The notes under the pieces were generated by a model. It was not told where the DNA came from, ran no database searches, and worked only from the letters and a program-made list of their open reading frames with translations. From assembly GCF_024666615.1 (NCBI RefSeq), contig NZ_CP088297.1, positions 4,382,501 to 4,446,500 of the forward strand: a DNA stretch of 64,000 bases, in the 5' to 3' direction. The translations under genes and the position numbers were made by a program. How positions within the stretch are numbered: position 1 is the first letter of the stretch; every line of letters starts with the position of its first letter. The DNA is from Aquabacterium sp. J223 (GTDB lineage: Bacteria > Pseudomonadota > Gammaproteobacteria > Burkholderiales > Burkholderiaceae_C). Of the stretch, positions 29,803 through 38,218 are shown piece by piece.

Positions 29803-29817
29803 TGGCATCAAGCTTGC
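29803..29817 (+). promoter_or_regulatory. sigma54-like (-24/-12) promoter before the xanthine-type riboswitch
   Basis: TGGCATC-AAGC-TTGC matches the sigma54 consensus TGGCACG-N4-TTGC with two differences. Its TTGC ends 12 bases before the first base of the leader RNA stem, the right spacing for transcript start there. Confidence 0.6.
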
Positions 29818-29828
29818 GAGACTGCGCG

Positions 29829-29913
29829 CGAGAGTAGAAGCGTTCACCGCCAGCCCCCTCGCGACGGCACCGCCCTGGTGCCGGATGGGGCCGGCGGCCG
29901 GAAATTGCTCTTG
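29829..29913 (+). promoter_or_regulatory. candidate NMT1/xanthine-I riboswitch (copy 1)
   Basis: An outer stem CGAGAG / CTCTTG encloses the conserved-looking blocks AGAGTAGAAGCG and ATTGCTCTTG, which also occur in a second leader at 32495. Inside, CCGCC-GCCCC pairs with GGGGC-GGCGG and GGCACC with GGTGCC. The NMT1 RNA motif is known to bind xanthine/urate and to sit before NMT1-type binding-protein genes. This copy precedes exactly such a gene. A strong GC hairpin (29915-29959) directly follows and could be the expression platform. Confidence 0.75.
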
Positions 29914-29914
29914 A

Positions 29915-29959
29915 CGCCGCACCCGTGAGAGGCAGCAGCCTCCACGGTCTGGTGCGGCG
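29915..29959 (+). promoter_or_regulatory. expression-platform hairpin after riboswitch 1
   Basis: CGCCGCACC pairs perfectly with GGTGCGGCG, with inner CGTG/CACG and GAGG/CCTC pairs. It begins two bases after the aptamer stem and ends 15 bases before the GGAGG ribosome site. Confidence 0.5.
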
Positions 29960-29987
29960 CCAACCCGCCTATTCCGGAGGCACGCTC

Positions 29988-31025
29988 ATGCAACGCAGGC
30001 ACTTCCTTGGCAGCGCCGCTGCCACCACCCTCGGCGCCACCAGCACCTTCGCGCCCTTCGTGCACGCCCAGGGGTCGCTGCGGCCCTTCAAGTTCAACCT
30101 CGGCTGGAAGATCGAATCCTCCGGCGCCGGCTTCCTGCTGGCGGCGCAGCGCGGCTACTACCGCGAGGCGGGCCTGGACGTGACCATCGACACCGGCAAC
30201 GGCTCGGCCTCGGCGATCAGCCTGGTGGCCGGCGGCGCCTACGACGCCGCCTCGGCCGACCTGTCGACCATGATCGAGTTCAACAACGCCAACCCCAGCG
30301 CCAAGCTGGCGGCGGTGGCCATCCAGTACGACCTGAACCCGAACTCGGTGATGGTGCGCAAGGGCGGGCCGGTGGCCAAGCCGGCCGACTTGGCGGGCAA
30401 GAGCATCCTCGGCCAGCCGTTCAACGCCTCGCGCAAGCTGTTCCCCGTCTTCGCCAAGGCCCAGGGCTTCGACCCCTCCGGCGTGCGCTGGGAGAACGTG
30501 GCGCCGGACATCGGCGACACCCGCTTCGTCAAGGGCGACTTCGACGCCGCGGCCTACTTCTTCTTCACCGGCCTGCTCAACCTCAAAGCGCGCGGCATGG
30601 GGCCGGAGCAGCTCACGGTGTTCCGCTTCTCCGACCACGGCCTGAAGTCCTACGGCAACGGCATCGTCGCCAACGCCAAGGCGCAGACCGAGAACGCCGA
30701 GGCGCTGCGCGCCTTCGTGCGGGCCACCACCCGCGGCTGGACCGAGTGCATGGCCGACCCCAAGGCCGGCGCCGCCGCGGTGAAGGCGCGCGAGCCGCTG
30801 TCCAACGAGGAGATCGAGCTGGAGCGGCTGCGCCTGATCGTCGAGGGCACCATGCGCACCGCCGACACCCGCGCCAACGGCTGGGGCGCCGCCACGCCCG
30901 CGCGGCTGCAGGCCACGCTGGACGAGACGGTGGAGGCCTTCGGCCTGAAGTCCACGCTCACCGTGGCCGACCTGTGGACCGACCGCTTCCTGCCGGCGGC
31001 CGCCGACCGGCGGCTCAAGGTCTGA
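29988..31025 (+). CDS. NMT1-type ABC substrate-binding protein under riboswitch control
   Basis: 345 residues with a Tat-like or Sec signal (RRHFLGSAAA..., cleavage near VHAQ at about 28). The body resembles the paralogue at 22784: FNLGWKIESSGAGFLLAAQRG, TGNGSASAISLVAGG, SADLSTMIEF. It lacks its own ATPase and permease, so it may share those at 23851-25439. Likely ligand is a purine or breakdown product, since its leader carries a xanthine-type riboswitch. The start ATG has a CGGAGG site; an upstream in-frame codon would lie inside the leader RNA. Confidence 0.85.
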   Translation: MQRRHFLGSAAATTLGATSTFAPFVHAQGSLRPFKFNLGWKIESSGAGFLLAAQRGYYREAGLDVTIDTGNGSASAISLVAGGAYDAASADLSTMIEFNNANPSAKLAAVAIQYDLNPNSVMVRKGGPVAKPADLAGKSILGQPFNASRKLFPVFAKAQGFDPSGVRWENVAPDIGDTRFVKGDFDAAAYFFFTGLLNLKARGMGPEQLTVFRFSDHGLKSYGNGIVANAKAQTENAEALRAFVRATTRGWTECMADPKAGAAAVKAREPLSNEEIELERLRLIVEGTMRTADTRANGWGAATPARLQATLDETVEAFGLKSTLTVADLWTDRFLPAAADRRLKV

Positions 31026-31057
31026 CCGGCGAACGCCCCTTCCGCCAGGAGTTGGAC

Positions 31058-32038
31058 ATGACCTCATCGATTCCAGTGATCGATCTGGAGGGCGCCCTGT
31101 CGCCCGACGGTGCGCGCAGCCCCTTCGCGGCGCAGGCGCTGCGCGAGGCCGCGATGGCCTCGGGCTTCTTCTACGTGCAGCGTCACGGCGTGCCGCAGGC
31201 GCTGGTGGATGCGCAGTTCGACATCACCCGGCGCTTCTTCGCGCTGCCGCAGGCCGAGAAGGACGCCATCAACCTGCGCCACTCGCCCAGCGGGCAGGGT
31301 TACGAGGCGCTGGGCACGCAGACGCTGGACGAGGCCTCTCGGCCCGACCTGAAGGAAAGCTTCTACTGCGGCCTGCCCTACCCCGACGACCACCCCTACG
31401 TGCAGCGCCGGTACCGCTCGTACGGCCGCAACCAGTGGCCGGCGCAGCTGCCCGGCATGGCTGTGCAGTGCGAGGCCTACATCGCCGCGCTGCGCACCCT
31501 GGCCGAGCGGCTGATGCAGCTGATGGCGCTGTCGCTGGACCTGCCGCAGACCCACTTCGATCACCAGCTCGACAGCCCGATGATCACGCTGCGGCTGCTG
31601 CGCTACCCGCCGCACCCGGCCGATGCCGACGACCGCACCTTCGGCGCCGGCGCGCACACCGACTGGGGCGCCATCACCATCCTGGCGCAGGACGAGCACG
31701 GTGGCCTGGAGGTGCAACTGCCCGACGGCCGCTGGGCCGAGGCGACGCCGATGCCGGGCACCTTCGTCGTCAACCTGGGCGACATGATCCCGCGCTGGAC
31801 CAACGGCCGCTACCACTCCAACCCGCACCGGGTGCGCAACGTCAAGTCGAACGGCGCGCCGCGGCATTCCATCCCCTTCTTCTACAGCCCCGACTACGAG
31901 TCGAGGGTCGAGCCGCTGGCGGTGTGCGTGCCGGCGGGCGAAGCGCCGAAGTACACGCCCTGCACCGTGGGCGAGCACCTGCGCGAGATGTACGAGAAGA
32001 CCTACGGTCTGGGCGCCAAGGGCGCGGCCATGGCGTGA
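31058..32038 (+). CDS. 2-oxoglutarate/Fe(II) oxygenase (isopenicillin N synthase family)
   Basis: 326 residues. The DIOX_N part (about 5-110: IPVIDLEGAL, SGFFYVQRHGVP) is followed by the double-stranded beta-helix with iron ligands HTDWG (His/Asp) and the distal His in RYHSNPHRV, and the cosubstrate Arg in PRHSIPFFYSP. Such enzymes hydroxylate or oxidise small molecules; here probably a nitrogen heterocycle, by context only. It follows the binding protein and precedes a VOC gene by 10 bases, so all are likely one transcript. Confidence 0.85.
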   Translation: MTSSIPVIDLEGALSPDGARSPFAAQALREAAMASGFFYVQRHGVPQALVDAQFDITRRFFALPQAEKDAINLRHSPSGQGYEALGTQTLDEASRPDLKESFYCGLPYPDDHPYVQRRYRSYGRNQWPAQLPGMAVQCEAYIAALRTLAERLMQLMALSLDLPQTHFDHQLDSPMITLRLLRYPPHPADADDRTFGAGAHTDWGAITILAQDEHGGLEVQLPDGRWAEATPMPGTFVVNLGDMIPRWTNGRYHSNPHRVRNVKSNGAPRHSIPFFYSPDYESRVEPLAVCVPAGEAPKYTPCTVGEHLREMYEKTYGLGAKGAAMA

Positions 32039-32048
32039 GGCCCACACC

Positions 32049-32474
32049 ATGAGCTTGTGGTTCAACCTGTTGTGTGAGGACGTGGACGCGCAGTTCCGGT
32101 TCTACCGTGAGCTGCTCGGCTGGGAGGAGGCCTCCGACGCCCGCTCGCCGATCTACCGCGCGCTGCAGCACGGCGGCCAGCAGTTCGGCTTCAACGCCGC
32201 GGCGGCCTACCGGCTGCTCGGCCTGGCCGACCGCATGCCGCCGCCCGACCAGCGCACCGTCACCGCCTACGCCACCTTCATGCTGGACACGCCGGCCGCG
32301 GTGGACGCCGCCGCCGCGGCCGCGGCCCGCCTCGGCGGCGCGGTCATCAAGCCGCCCTTCGCCACCTACTACGGCCAGTGGCAGGCCGTGCTGGCCGACC
32401 GCGAGGACCAGGTGTTCCGCGTCGCCTGCGCGGCGCTGCCGCCCGGCGTCACCGCGTCGCCGACGCCCTTCTGA
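32049..32474 (+). CDS. VOC family protein
   Basis: 141 residues with VOC strands at the N-terminus (LWFNLLCEDVDAQFRFYRELLGW) and C-terminus (YYGQWQAVLADREDQVFRV). Metal ligands are not obvious, so it may not be a classic glyoxalase. It sits between the 2OG oxygenase and the Rieske gene, suggesting a step in the same pathway, unidentified. Confidence 0.75.
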   Translation: MSLWFNLLCEDVDAQFRFYRELLGWEEASDARSPIYRALQHGGQQFGFNAAAAYRLLGLADRMPPPDQRTVTAYATFMLDTPAAVDAAAAAAARLGGAVIKPPFATYYGQWQAVLADREDQVFRVACAALPPGVTASPTPF

Positions 32475-32494
32475 GGACCGACCGTTCCCCCACC

Positions 32495-32551
32495 CAAGAG
32501 TAGAAGCGGGCGAGCCGAAGGCCAGCAGGCCGTGGCGGGTCATTGCTCTTG
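32495..32551 (+). promoter_or_regulatory. candidate NMT1/xanthine-I riboswitch (copy 2)
   Basis: CAAGAG pairs with CTCTTG at the ends; AGAGTAGAAGCG and ATTGCTCTTG are the same blocks as in copy 1, with an inner GGCC-AGCA-GGCC stem. After the aptamer, TCTTGA (32548-32553) can instead pair with TCAAGA (32565-32570) just before the GGAGAG ribosome site, a possible switch. It precedes the Rieske oxygenase gene. Confidence 0.75.
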
Positions 32552-32585
32552 ATTCATCGCTGCTTCAAGACCCTGGAGAGATCCC

Positions 32586-33671
32586 ATGCTGACCACCAAG
32601 CAACCCGTCTTCCGCAAGTTCTGGCATGCCGTCATGCCGCTCACCGACCTGGCCGCCGGCCCGAAGCCCTTCCGCCTGATGGGCGAGGACCTCGTGCTCT
32701 TCCTCGACGAGCAGGGCCAGCCCGCGGCGCTGGCCGACCGCTGCTGCCACCGCACCGCCAAGCTGTCCAAGGGCTGGGTGCCGAGCGAAGGCCCGCTGGC
32801 CGGCAAGCTGCAGTGCGGCTACCACGGCTGGACCTACGACCGCACCGGCGCGGTGGTGCACATCCCGCAGCTGGCCGAAGGCCGCACGGTGCCGCCGGAC
32901 CACCGCACCACCGCCTACCGCTGCACGGCCCGCTACGGCTACGCCTGGGTGGCGCTGGAGGAGCCGGTGGCCGACATCCCCGCCATCCCCGAGTTCGACG
33001 CCCCCGGCTGGCGCACCATCTTCCAGTTCTACGAGACCTGGCACACCGCGCCGCTACGGGCGCTGGAGAACAGCTTCGACAACTCGCACTTCAGCTTCGT
33101 GCACCGGGCCACCTTCGGGGTGGCCGACCAGCCCAAGCCCAGCCGCTACGAGCTGGTGGACACCGCGGAAGGCTTCTACGCCGAGACGGTGATCCCCGCG
33201 GCCAACCCGCAGAAGTTCCACGCCATCAGCGGCGTGACCGACCCGATCACCACCCGGCACATGCGCAACGCCTACTTCCAGCCCTTCTCGCGGCGGCTGG
33301 ACATCGAGTACCCGAGCGGCGTGCGCCACATCATCATCAACTGCTTCACGCCCATCGACGACGGCCGCATGCAGCTGTGCCAATGGCTGTTCCGCAACGA
33401 CACCGAGGCGGACTGCCCGGCGCAGCTGCTGATCGACTTCGACGAAGAGATCACCCGCGAGGACAAGGAGATCCTGGAGTCCACCGACTGCGACGCGGTG
33501 CTGGACATCCGCCGCCGCGGCATCGAGTTCTCGATGGAAAGCGACCGCCCGGGCCTGCTCATCCGCCGCAAGCTGATGGAGCTGCTCGCCCGCCACGGCG
33601 AGCAGGAGGTGCACCGCGGCAACGCCGCGCACGCGCCGTCCTCGCCCGCGCCGCTGCAGGCCGCCGCCTGA
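32586..33671 (+). CDS. Rieske non-heme iron oxygenase
   Basis: 361 residues. The Rieske cluster ligands are in DRCCHRTAKL (about 51-60) and QCGYHGW (about 76-82). The mononuclear iron site is in the NSFDNSHFSFVHRATFG helix (Asp and two His, about 160-176). It would hydroxylate a ring substrate with O2, needing a reductase not found nearby. A xanthine-type riboswitch lies in its leader, so a purine or related heterocycle is a likely substrate; HpxD-like purine oxidation is known, but I cannot show orthology. No paired beta subunit is seen. Confidence 0.85.
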   Translation: MLTTKQPVFRKFWHAVMPLTDLAAGPKPFRLMGEDLVLFLDEQGQPAALADRCCHRTAKLSKGWVPSEGPLAGKLQCGYHGWTYDRTGAVVHIPQLAEGRTVPPDHRTTAYRCTARYGYAWVALEEPVADIPAIPEFDAPGWRTIFQFYETWHTAPLRALENSFDNSHFSFVHRATFGVADQPKPSRYELVDTAEGFYAETVIPAANPQKFHAISGVTDPITTRHMRNAYFQPFSRRLDIEYPSGVRHIIINCFTPIDDGRMQLCQWLFRNDTEADCPAQLLIDFDEEITREDKEILESTDCDAVLDIRRRGIEFSMESDRPGLLIRRKLMELLARHGEQEVHRGNAAHAPSSPAPLQAAA

Positions 33672-33682
33672 CCCCGCTGCTT

Positions 33683-33714
33683 CCCGCGCCCGACACGGAT
33701 CGCCGTGTCGCGGG
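33683..33714 (+). other. hairpin upstream of the third NMT1-type binding protein
   Basis: GACACGG (33692-33698) and CCGTGTC (33703-33709) form a perfect stem extended by flanking GC pairs. It lies 12-43 bases after the Rieske stop and may be an attenuator or internal terminator. Confidence 0.45.
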
Positions 33715-33751
33715 CACCGCCCTTCCAGACCTTTCCCCGAGTCACGCCACC

Positions 33752-34777
33752 ATGCAACGCCGTCACCTGCTTCAACTCGCCGCCGCGCCGGCCCTCGCCG
33801 CCCTCGGCGCGCCCGCCGTCATCGCCCAGCCCTCGCTGACCAGGGTCCGGTACACGCTGGACTTCCGCATCACCGGCCAGATCGCGCCCTTCCTGCTGGC
33901 GCAGGGAAAGGGCTACTTCCGCGAAGAAGGCCTGGACGTGACGATCGACGTGGGCTCCGGCTCGGTCGCATCGATCACCCGCGTGGCCAGCGGTGCCTAT
34001 GACATGGGCTCGGGTGACATCTCCTCGCTGATCGAGTTCAACGCCGCCAACGCGGGCCCGCCCATCGTGCAGGCGGTCTACCAGTACTACAACCGAGCGC
34101 CCTTCACCATCATCGGCCGCAAGGACAAGGGCATCACCGACTGGAAGAGCCTGCAGGGCAAGCGCATCGGCGCGGCGGCGGTGGAGGCCACCAAGCGCGC
34201 CTGGCCGATGGCCGCGCGCCGCGTCGGCCTGAAGCCCGACGCGCTGCAGTGGATCACCACCGACTTCAACTCGCGCGACAACGTGGTGGTGCGCGGCGAC
34301 GTCGACGGCGCCACCTACTTCCACGACTCGGCGCTGTCGCTGTTCCAGCGCATGAAGATGGAGGAGCTGACCGTGCTGTCCTATGCCGACGCCGGCTGCA
34401 GCCTGTACGGCAACGCGGTGCTGGCCAGCAGCAGCTTCATGCACGGCAACCCGAAGGCGGTGGCGGGCTTCCTGCGCGCGCTCAACCGCGGGCTGCAGGA
34501 GACGCTGCCCAACCCGGCGGCGGCGATGGTGCACGTCAAGCAGCGCGAGCCGCTGCTGGACGAGAAGGTGGAGACCGAGCGCTTCAAGATCACCGCCGGC
34601 TACATCGTCACGCCCGACAGCCGAGGCCACGGCCTCGGCGACGTCCGCAAGCTGCTGATCGAGCAGCAGGTCGACGAGGTGACCGAGGTCTTCGGCCTGA
34701 AGGTGCGGCCCAGCGCCGACGCCATCTTCAACGGCAGCTTCCTGCCGGCGCGCGCGGAACGGGTGGTGAGGACGTGA
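33752..34777 (+). CDS. NMT1-type ABC substrate-binding protein
   Basis: 341 residues. Signal peptide starting MQRRHLLQLAAAP with cleavage near AVIAQ (about 26). The body carries the same signatures as the two paralogues (YTLDFRITGQIAPFLLAQGKG, GSGSVASITRVASG, GDISSLIEF). It has no ATPase or permease neighbour and would need to borrow the transporter at 23851-25439. It overlaps the downstream deaminase by GTGA, hinting at a ligand linked to that enzyme. Confidence 0.85.
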   Translation: MQRRHLLQLAAAPALAALGAPAVIAQPSLTRVRYTLDFRITGQIAPFLLAQGKGYFREEGLDVTIDVGSGSVASITRVASGAYDMGSGDISSLIEFNAANAGPPIVQAVYQYYNRAPFTIIGRKDKGITDWKSLQGKRIGAAAVEATKRAWPMAARRVGLKPDALQWITTDFNSRDNVVVRGDVDGATYFHDSALSLFQRMKMEELTVLSYADAGCSLYGNAVLASSSFMHGNPKAVAGFLRALNRGLQETLPNPAAAMVHVKQREPLLDEKVETERFKITAGYIVTPDSRGHGLGDVRKLLIEQQVDEVTEVFGLKVRPSADAIFNGSFLPARAERVVRT

Positions 34778-35283
34778 GCGCCTCGTCCGCGGCCGTCGAG
34801 CCGGCACTGAGCGAGGACGACCTGCGCTGGCTGCGCCGCGCCATCGAGCTGTCCGCCGTCGGCCGCGCACGCGGCAACCGGCCCTTCGGCGCGGTGGTCG
34901 TCGGTGCCGATGGTCGGGTGCTCGGCGAGGCCTTCTGCGACACCACCGAGACCCGGGACTGCACCGGCCATGCCGAGACGAACGTGGTGCGCAGGGTCTC
35001 GCCCGCGCATTCACGCGAGGCCCTGGCCGGCGCCACGCTGTACAGCTCGGCCGAGCCCTGCGTGATGTGCGCCGGCGCCATCTTCTGGTCGAACATCCGC
35101 CGGGTGGTCTATGGCATCGACGCGGTGGCTCTGCGCACCTTCCGCGGCGAGCGCGACGACCAACGCGACGCGGCGCTGTCCTGCCGCGACGTGTTCGACG
35201 CCTCGGCCCATCCGATCGAGGTGCACGGCCCCGTGCTGGGCGAGGAGGCGGCGCGGCCGCACGAGGGGTTCTGGCGGCGTTGA
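34774..35283 (+). CDS. nucleoside/guanine deaminase-like CDA enzyme
   Basis: 169 residues with zinc motifs HAE (CTGHAETNVV) and PCVMC (SAEPCVMCAGAI) of the CDA fold. GTG start overlaps the binding-protein stop. A second family member is at 27409; the two differ in the C-terminal region, so may use different substrates. Purine ring deamination (for example of guanine) is the likely reaction in this context. Confidence 0.85.
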   Translation: MSASSAAVEPALSEDDLRWLRRAIELSAVGRARGNRPFGAVVVGADGRVLGEAFCDTTETRDCTGHAETNVVRRVSPAHSREALAGATLYSSAEPCVMCAGAIFWSNIRRVVYGIDAVALRTFRGERDDQRDAALSCRDVFDASAHPIEVHGPVLGEEAARPHEGFWRR

Positions 35284-35300
35284 ACGCGGACAATGCCGGC

Positions 35301-36125
35301 ATGACCTGGCATGGGCACCTGCGCCTCGACTACCGCCTGGCCGACGGCCGCACCGTCGGCCACGACCGCCACGACGGACCGCTGCGGGTGCTGCAGCGGC
35401 TGTACCCGGAAGGTCCCGCCGTGTGCCACCAGGTGCTGGTCCACCCGCCCGGCGGGCTGGCCGGCGGCGACGAACTCGACGTCGAGCTGTCGCTGACGCG
35501 CGGCAGCCACGCGCTGCTCACGACGCCGGGGGCCACCCGCTTCTACCGCAGCAAGGGACCGCTCGCGGTGCAGCGCGTCAACGCCCGCCTGGCCGATGGT
35601 GCCCGCCTGGAATGGCTGCCGCTGGAGACCATCGCCTTCGACGGCTGCCGGGCGGAGAACCGGTTGAGCTTCGACCTGGCGCCCGGCGCCGAGATGATGG
35701 GCTGGGACGTGCTGGCCCTCGGCCTGCCGGCGTCGGACGCCGCCTTCCGTCGCGGCCAGGTGCTGCAGGACGTTCGCCTGCCGGGCGCCTGGCTGGAGCG
35801 GGGGCTCATCGACGCGGCGGACCACCGCCTGCTCGACGGGCCGTTGGGCTGGGCCGGCCAGCGCGCGCTGGGCATGCTGTGGTTCGGCGCCGGTGCGCCG
35901 ATCGACGGCACCCGTCGCCAGGCGCTGCTGGACACGGCCCGCGAGGCCGGCCACGACGCCGTGCTCGACGCCGGCTGCACCTCACCGAACGACCGGGTGG
36001 TGGTGCTGCGGGTGCTCGGCCCCCGCGTCGAACCGGTCATGCAGCGGCTGTTGCGCACCAGGGCGGCCTGGCGACGGCAGGCCTGGGACCTGGCGGCCTG
36101 CGCGCCGCGGGTCTGGCGCACCTGA
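35301..36125 (+). CDS. ureD: urease accessory protein UreD
   Basis: 274 residues with the UreD pattern: LDYRLADGRTVGHDRHDGPLRV, VHPPGGLAGGDEL, TTPGATRFYRS and ETIAFDGC. UreD helps load nickel into urease with UreF and UreG. It follows the purine genes by 17 bases, but ureABC, E, F and G do not follow. Instead the gene runs toward the leftward urt operon. The urease genes must be elsewhere. Confidence 0.9.
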   Translation: MTWHGHLRLDYRLADGRTVGHDRHDGPLRVLQRLYPEGPAVCHQVLVHPPGGLAGGDELDVELSLTRGSHALLTTPGATRFYRSKGPLAVQRVNARLADGARLEWLPLETIAFDGCRAENRLSFDLAPGAEMMGWDVLALGLPASDAAFRRGQVLQDVRLPGAWLERGLIDAADHRLLDGPLGWAGQRALGMLWFGAGAPIDGTRRQALLDTAREAGHDAVLDAGCTSPNDRVVVLRVLGPRVEPVMQRLLRTRAAWRRQAWDLAACAPRVWRT

Positions 36126-36246
36126 CGCACGGATCAGCATCGGCTGACAGGGTTGGACCGAACCTCGGCGAGGGACGGCCTTCCAACCGGGCATCGGGCG
36201 GCGCACCCCGCGCGGCCCGCCGGTTCTGATCCAAGGAGTGAACACG

Positions 36247-36597
36247 ATGAAGTTGCACCACCTCGCGCTCGCCACCCTCGCCGCGGCCACCTTCGGCGCC
36301 CAGGCCCAATCGCTGCCGGCCCCCGGCACCCCGAACGGCAGCGGCAGCGTGACCCCGCCGACGGCCACCATGCCCGCCGAGCGATGGGGCGGCGCCGCTC
36401 GGCCCAGCGACCCGGCGCCCACGGCGGCGACCGCGCCCGCCGGCACCACCCTGCCGCCGCAGGTCCAGCCGCCGGTGACGCGCGAGAGCGCCCGCACCGA
36501 TGTCTACCGGGGCCTGCGCAACGGCAGCATCCCGAACGGCGAGGGCTACAGCCAGCGCATGGGCGACTCGCCCAACGGCTTCGACCCCGTCAACTGA
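36247..36597 (+). CDS. small exported protein, Pro/Thr-rich
   Basis: 116 residues. A signal peptide (KLHHLALATLAAATFGAQAQS) is followed by low-complexity Pro, Thr, Ala and Gly sequence and a more ordered tail VYRGLRNGSIPNGEGYSQRMG. No family recognised. It has a good AAGGAG site 8 bases before its ATG. Confidence 0.6.
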   Translation: MKLHHLALATLAAATFGAQAQSLPAPGTPNGSGSVTPPTATMPAERWGGAARPSDPAPTAATAPAGTTLPPQVQPPVTRESARTDVYRGLRNGSIPNGEGYSQRMGDSPNGFDPVN

Positions 36598-36633
36598 CCG
36601 TCGTCGACGCGACGGCCGGCCCGCGGCGGCCGG

Positions 36634-37338
36634 TCAGATCGACATGCGCTCCCGCGCACCCTCGGCCGCCATGTCGCGGCCGAGGCCCTGCTGCACCACC
36701 TCGCCGCGCTCCATGACGACATAGCGGTCGGCCAGTTCGGCGGCGAAGTCGTAGTACTGCTCGACCAGCACCACGGCCAGCCGGCCCTGGCCCAGGCCTT
36801 CGTCGGCCAGCCGGCGGATGACGCGGCCGATGTCCTTGATGATCGACGGCTGGATGCCCTCGGTGGGCTCGTCCAGCACCAGCAGGCGTGGCCCGGCCGC
36901 CAGGGCACGGGCGATGGCCAGCTGCTGCTGCTGCCCGCCCGACAGGTCGCCGCCTCGCCGGTGCAGCATGGCCTTGAGCACCGGGAACAGCTCGAACAGC
37001 AGCGGCGGGATCGGCGTGCTGCCGGAGCGGTAGGCGAGGCCCATGCGCAGGTTGTCCTCCACCGTCAGCCGGCTGAAGATCTCGCGGCCCTGCGGCACGT
37101 AGCCGATGCCGCGGCGCACCCGCTCGTAGGGCGGCATCGTGGTGATGTCCTGCCCGTCCAGCGTGATGCGCCCGCCCTTCACCGGCACCACGCCCATCAG
37201 GCTCTTCAGCAGCGTCGTCTTGCCCACGCCGTTGCGGCCGAGCACCACGGTGACCTCGCCGGCGTTGGCCTGCAGCGAGACGTTGCGCAGGATGTGCGAA
37301 CCGCCGTAGTACTGGTTGATCTGGTCGACGGTCAGCAT
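36634..37338 (-). CDS. urtE: urea ABC transporter ATP-binding subunit UrtE
   Basis: 234 residues, LivF-type ATPase: Walker A GRNGVGKTT (about 34-42), signature LSGGQQQQLAIARAL, Walker B LLVLDEPTEG. UrtE energises urea import with UrtD, UrtB and UrtC. Two bases separate it from UrtD, the 3' end of the urtABCDE operon. It converges with the gene at 36247. Confidence 0.95.
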   Translation of the reverse strand: MLTVDQINQYYGGSHILRNVSLQANAGEVTVVLGRNGVGKTTLLKSLMGVVPVKGGRITLDGQDITTMPPYERVRRGIGYVPQGREIFSRLTVEDNLRMGLAYRSGSTPIPPLLFELFPVLKAMLHRRGGDLSGGQQQQLAIARALAAGPRLLVLDEPTEGIQPSIIKDIGRVIRRLADEGLGQGRLAVVLVEQYYDFAAELADRYVVMERGEVVQQGLGRDMAAEGARERMSI

Positions 37339-37339
37339 C

Positions 37340-38214
<875 letters not shown>

Positions 38215-38218
<4 letters not shown>

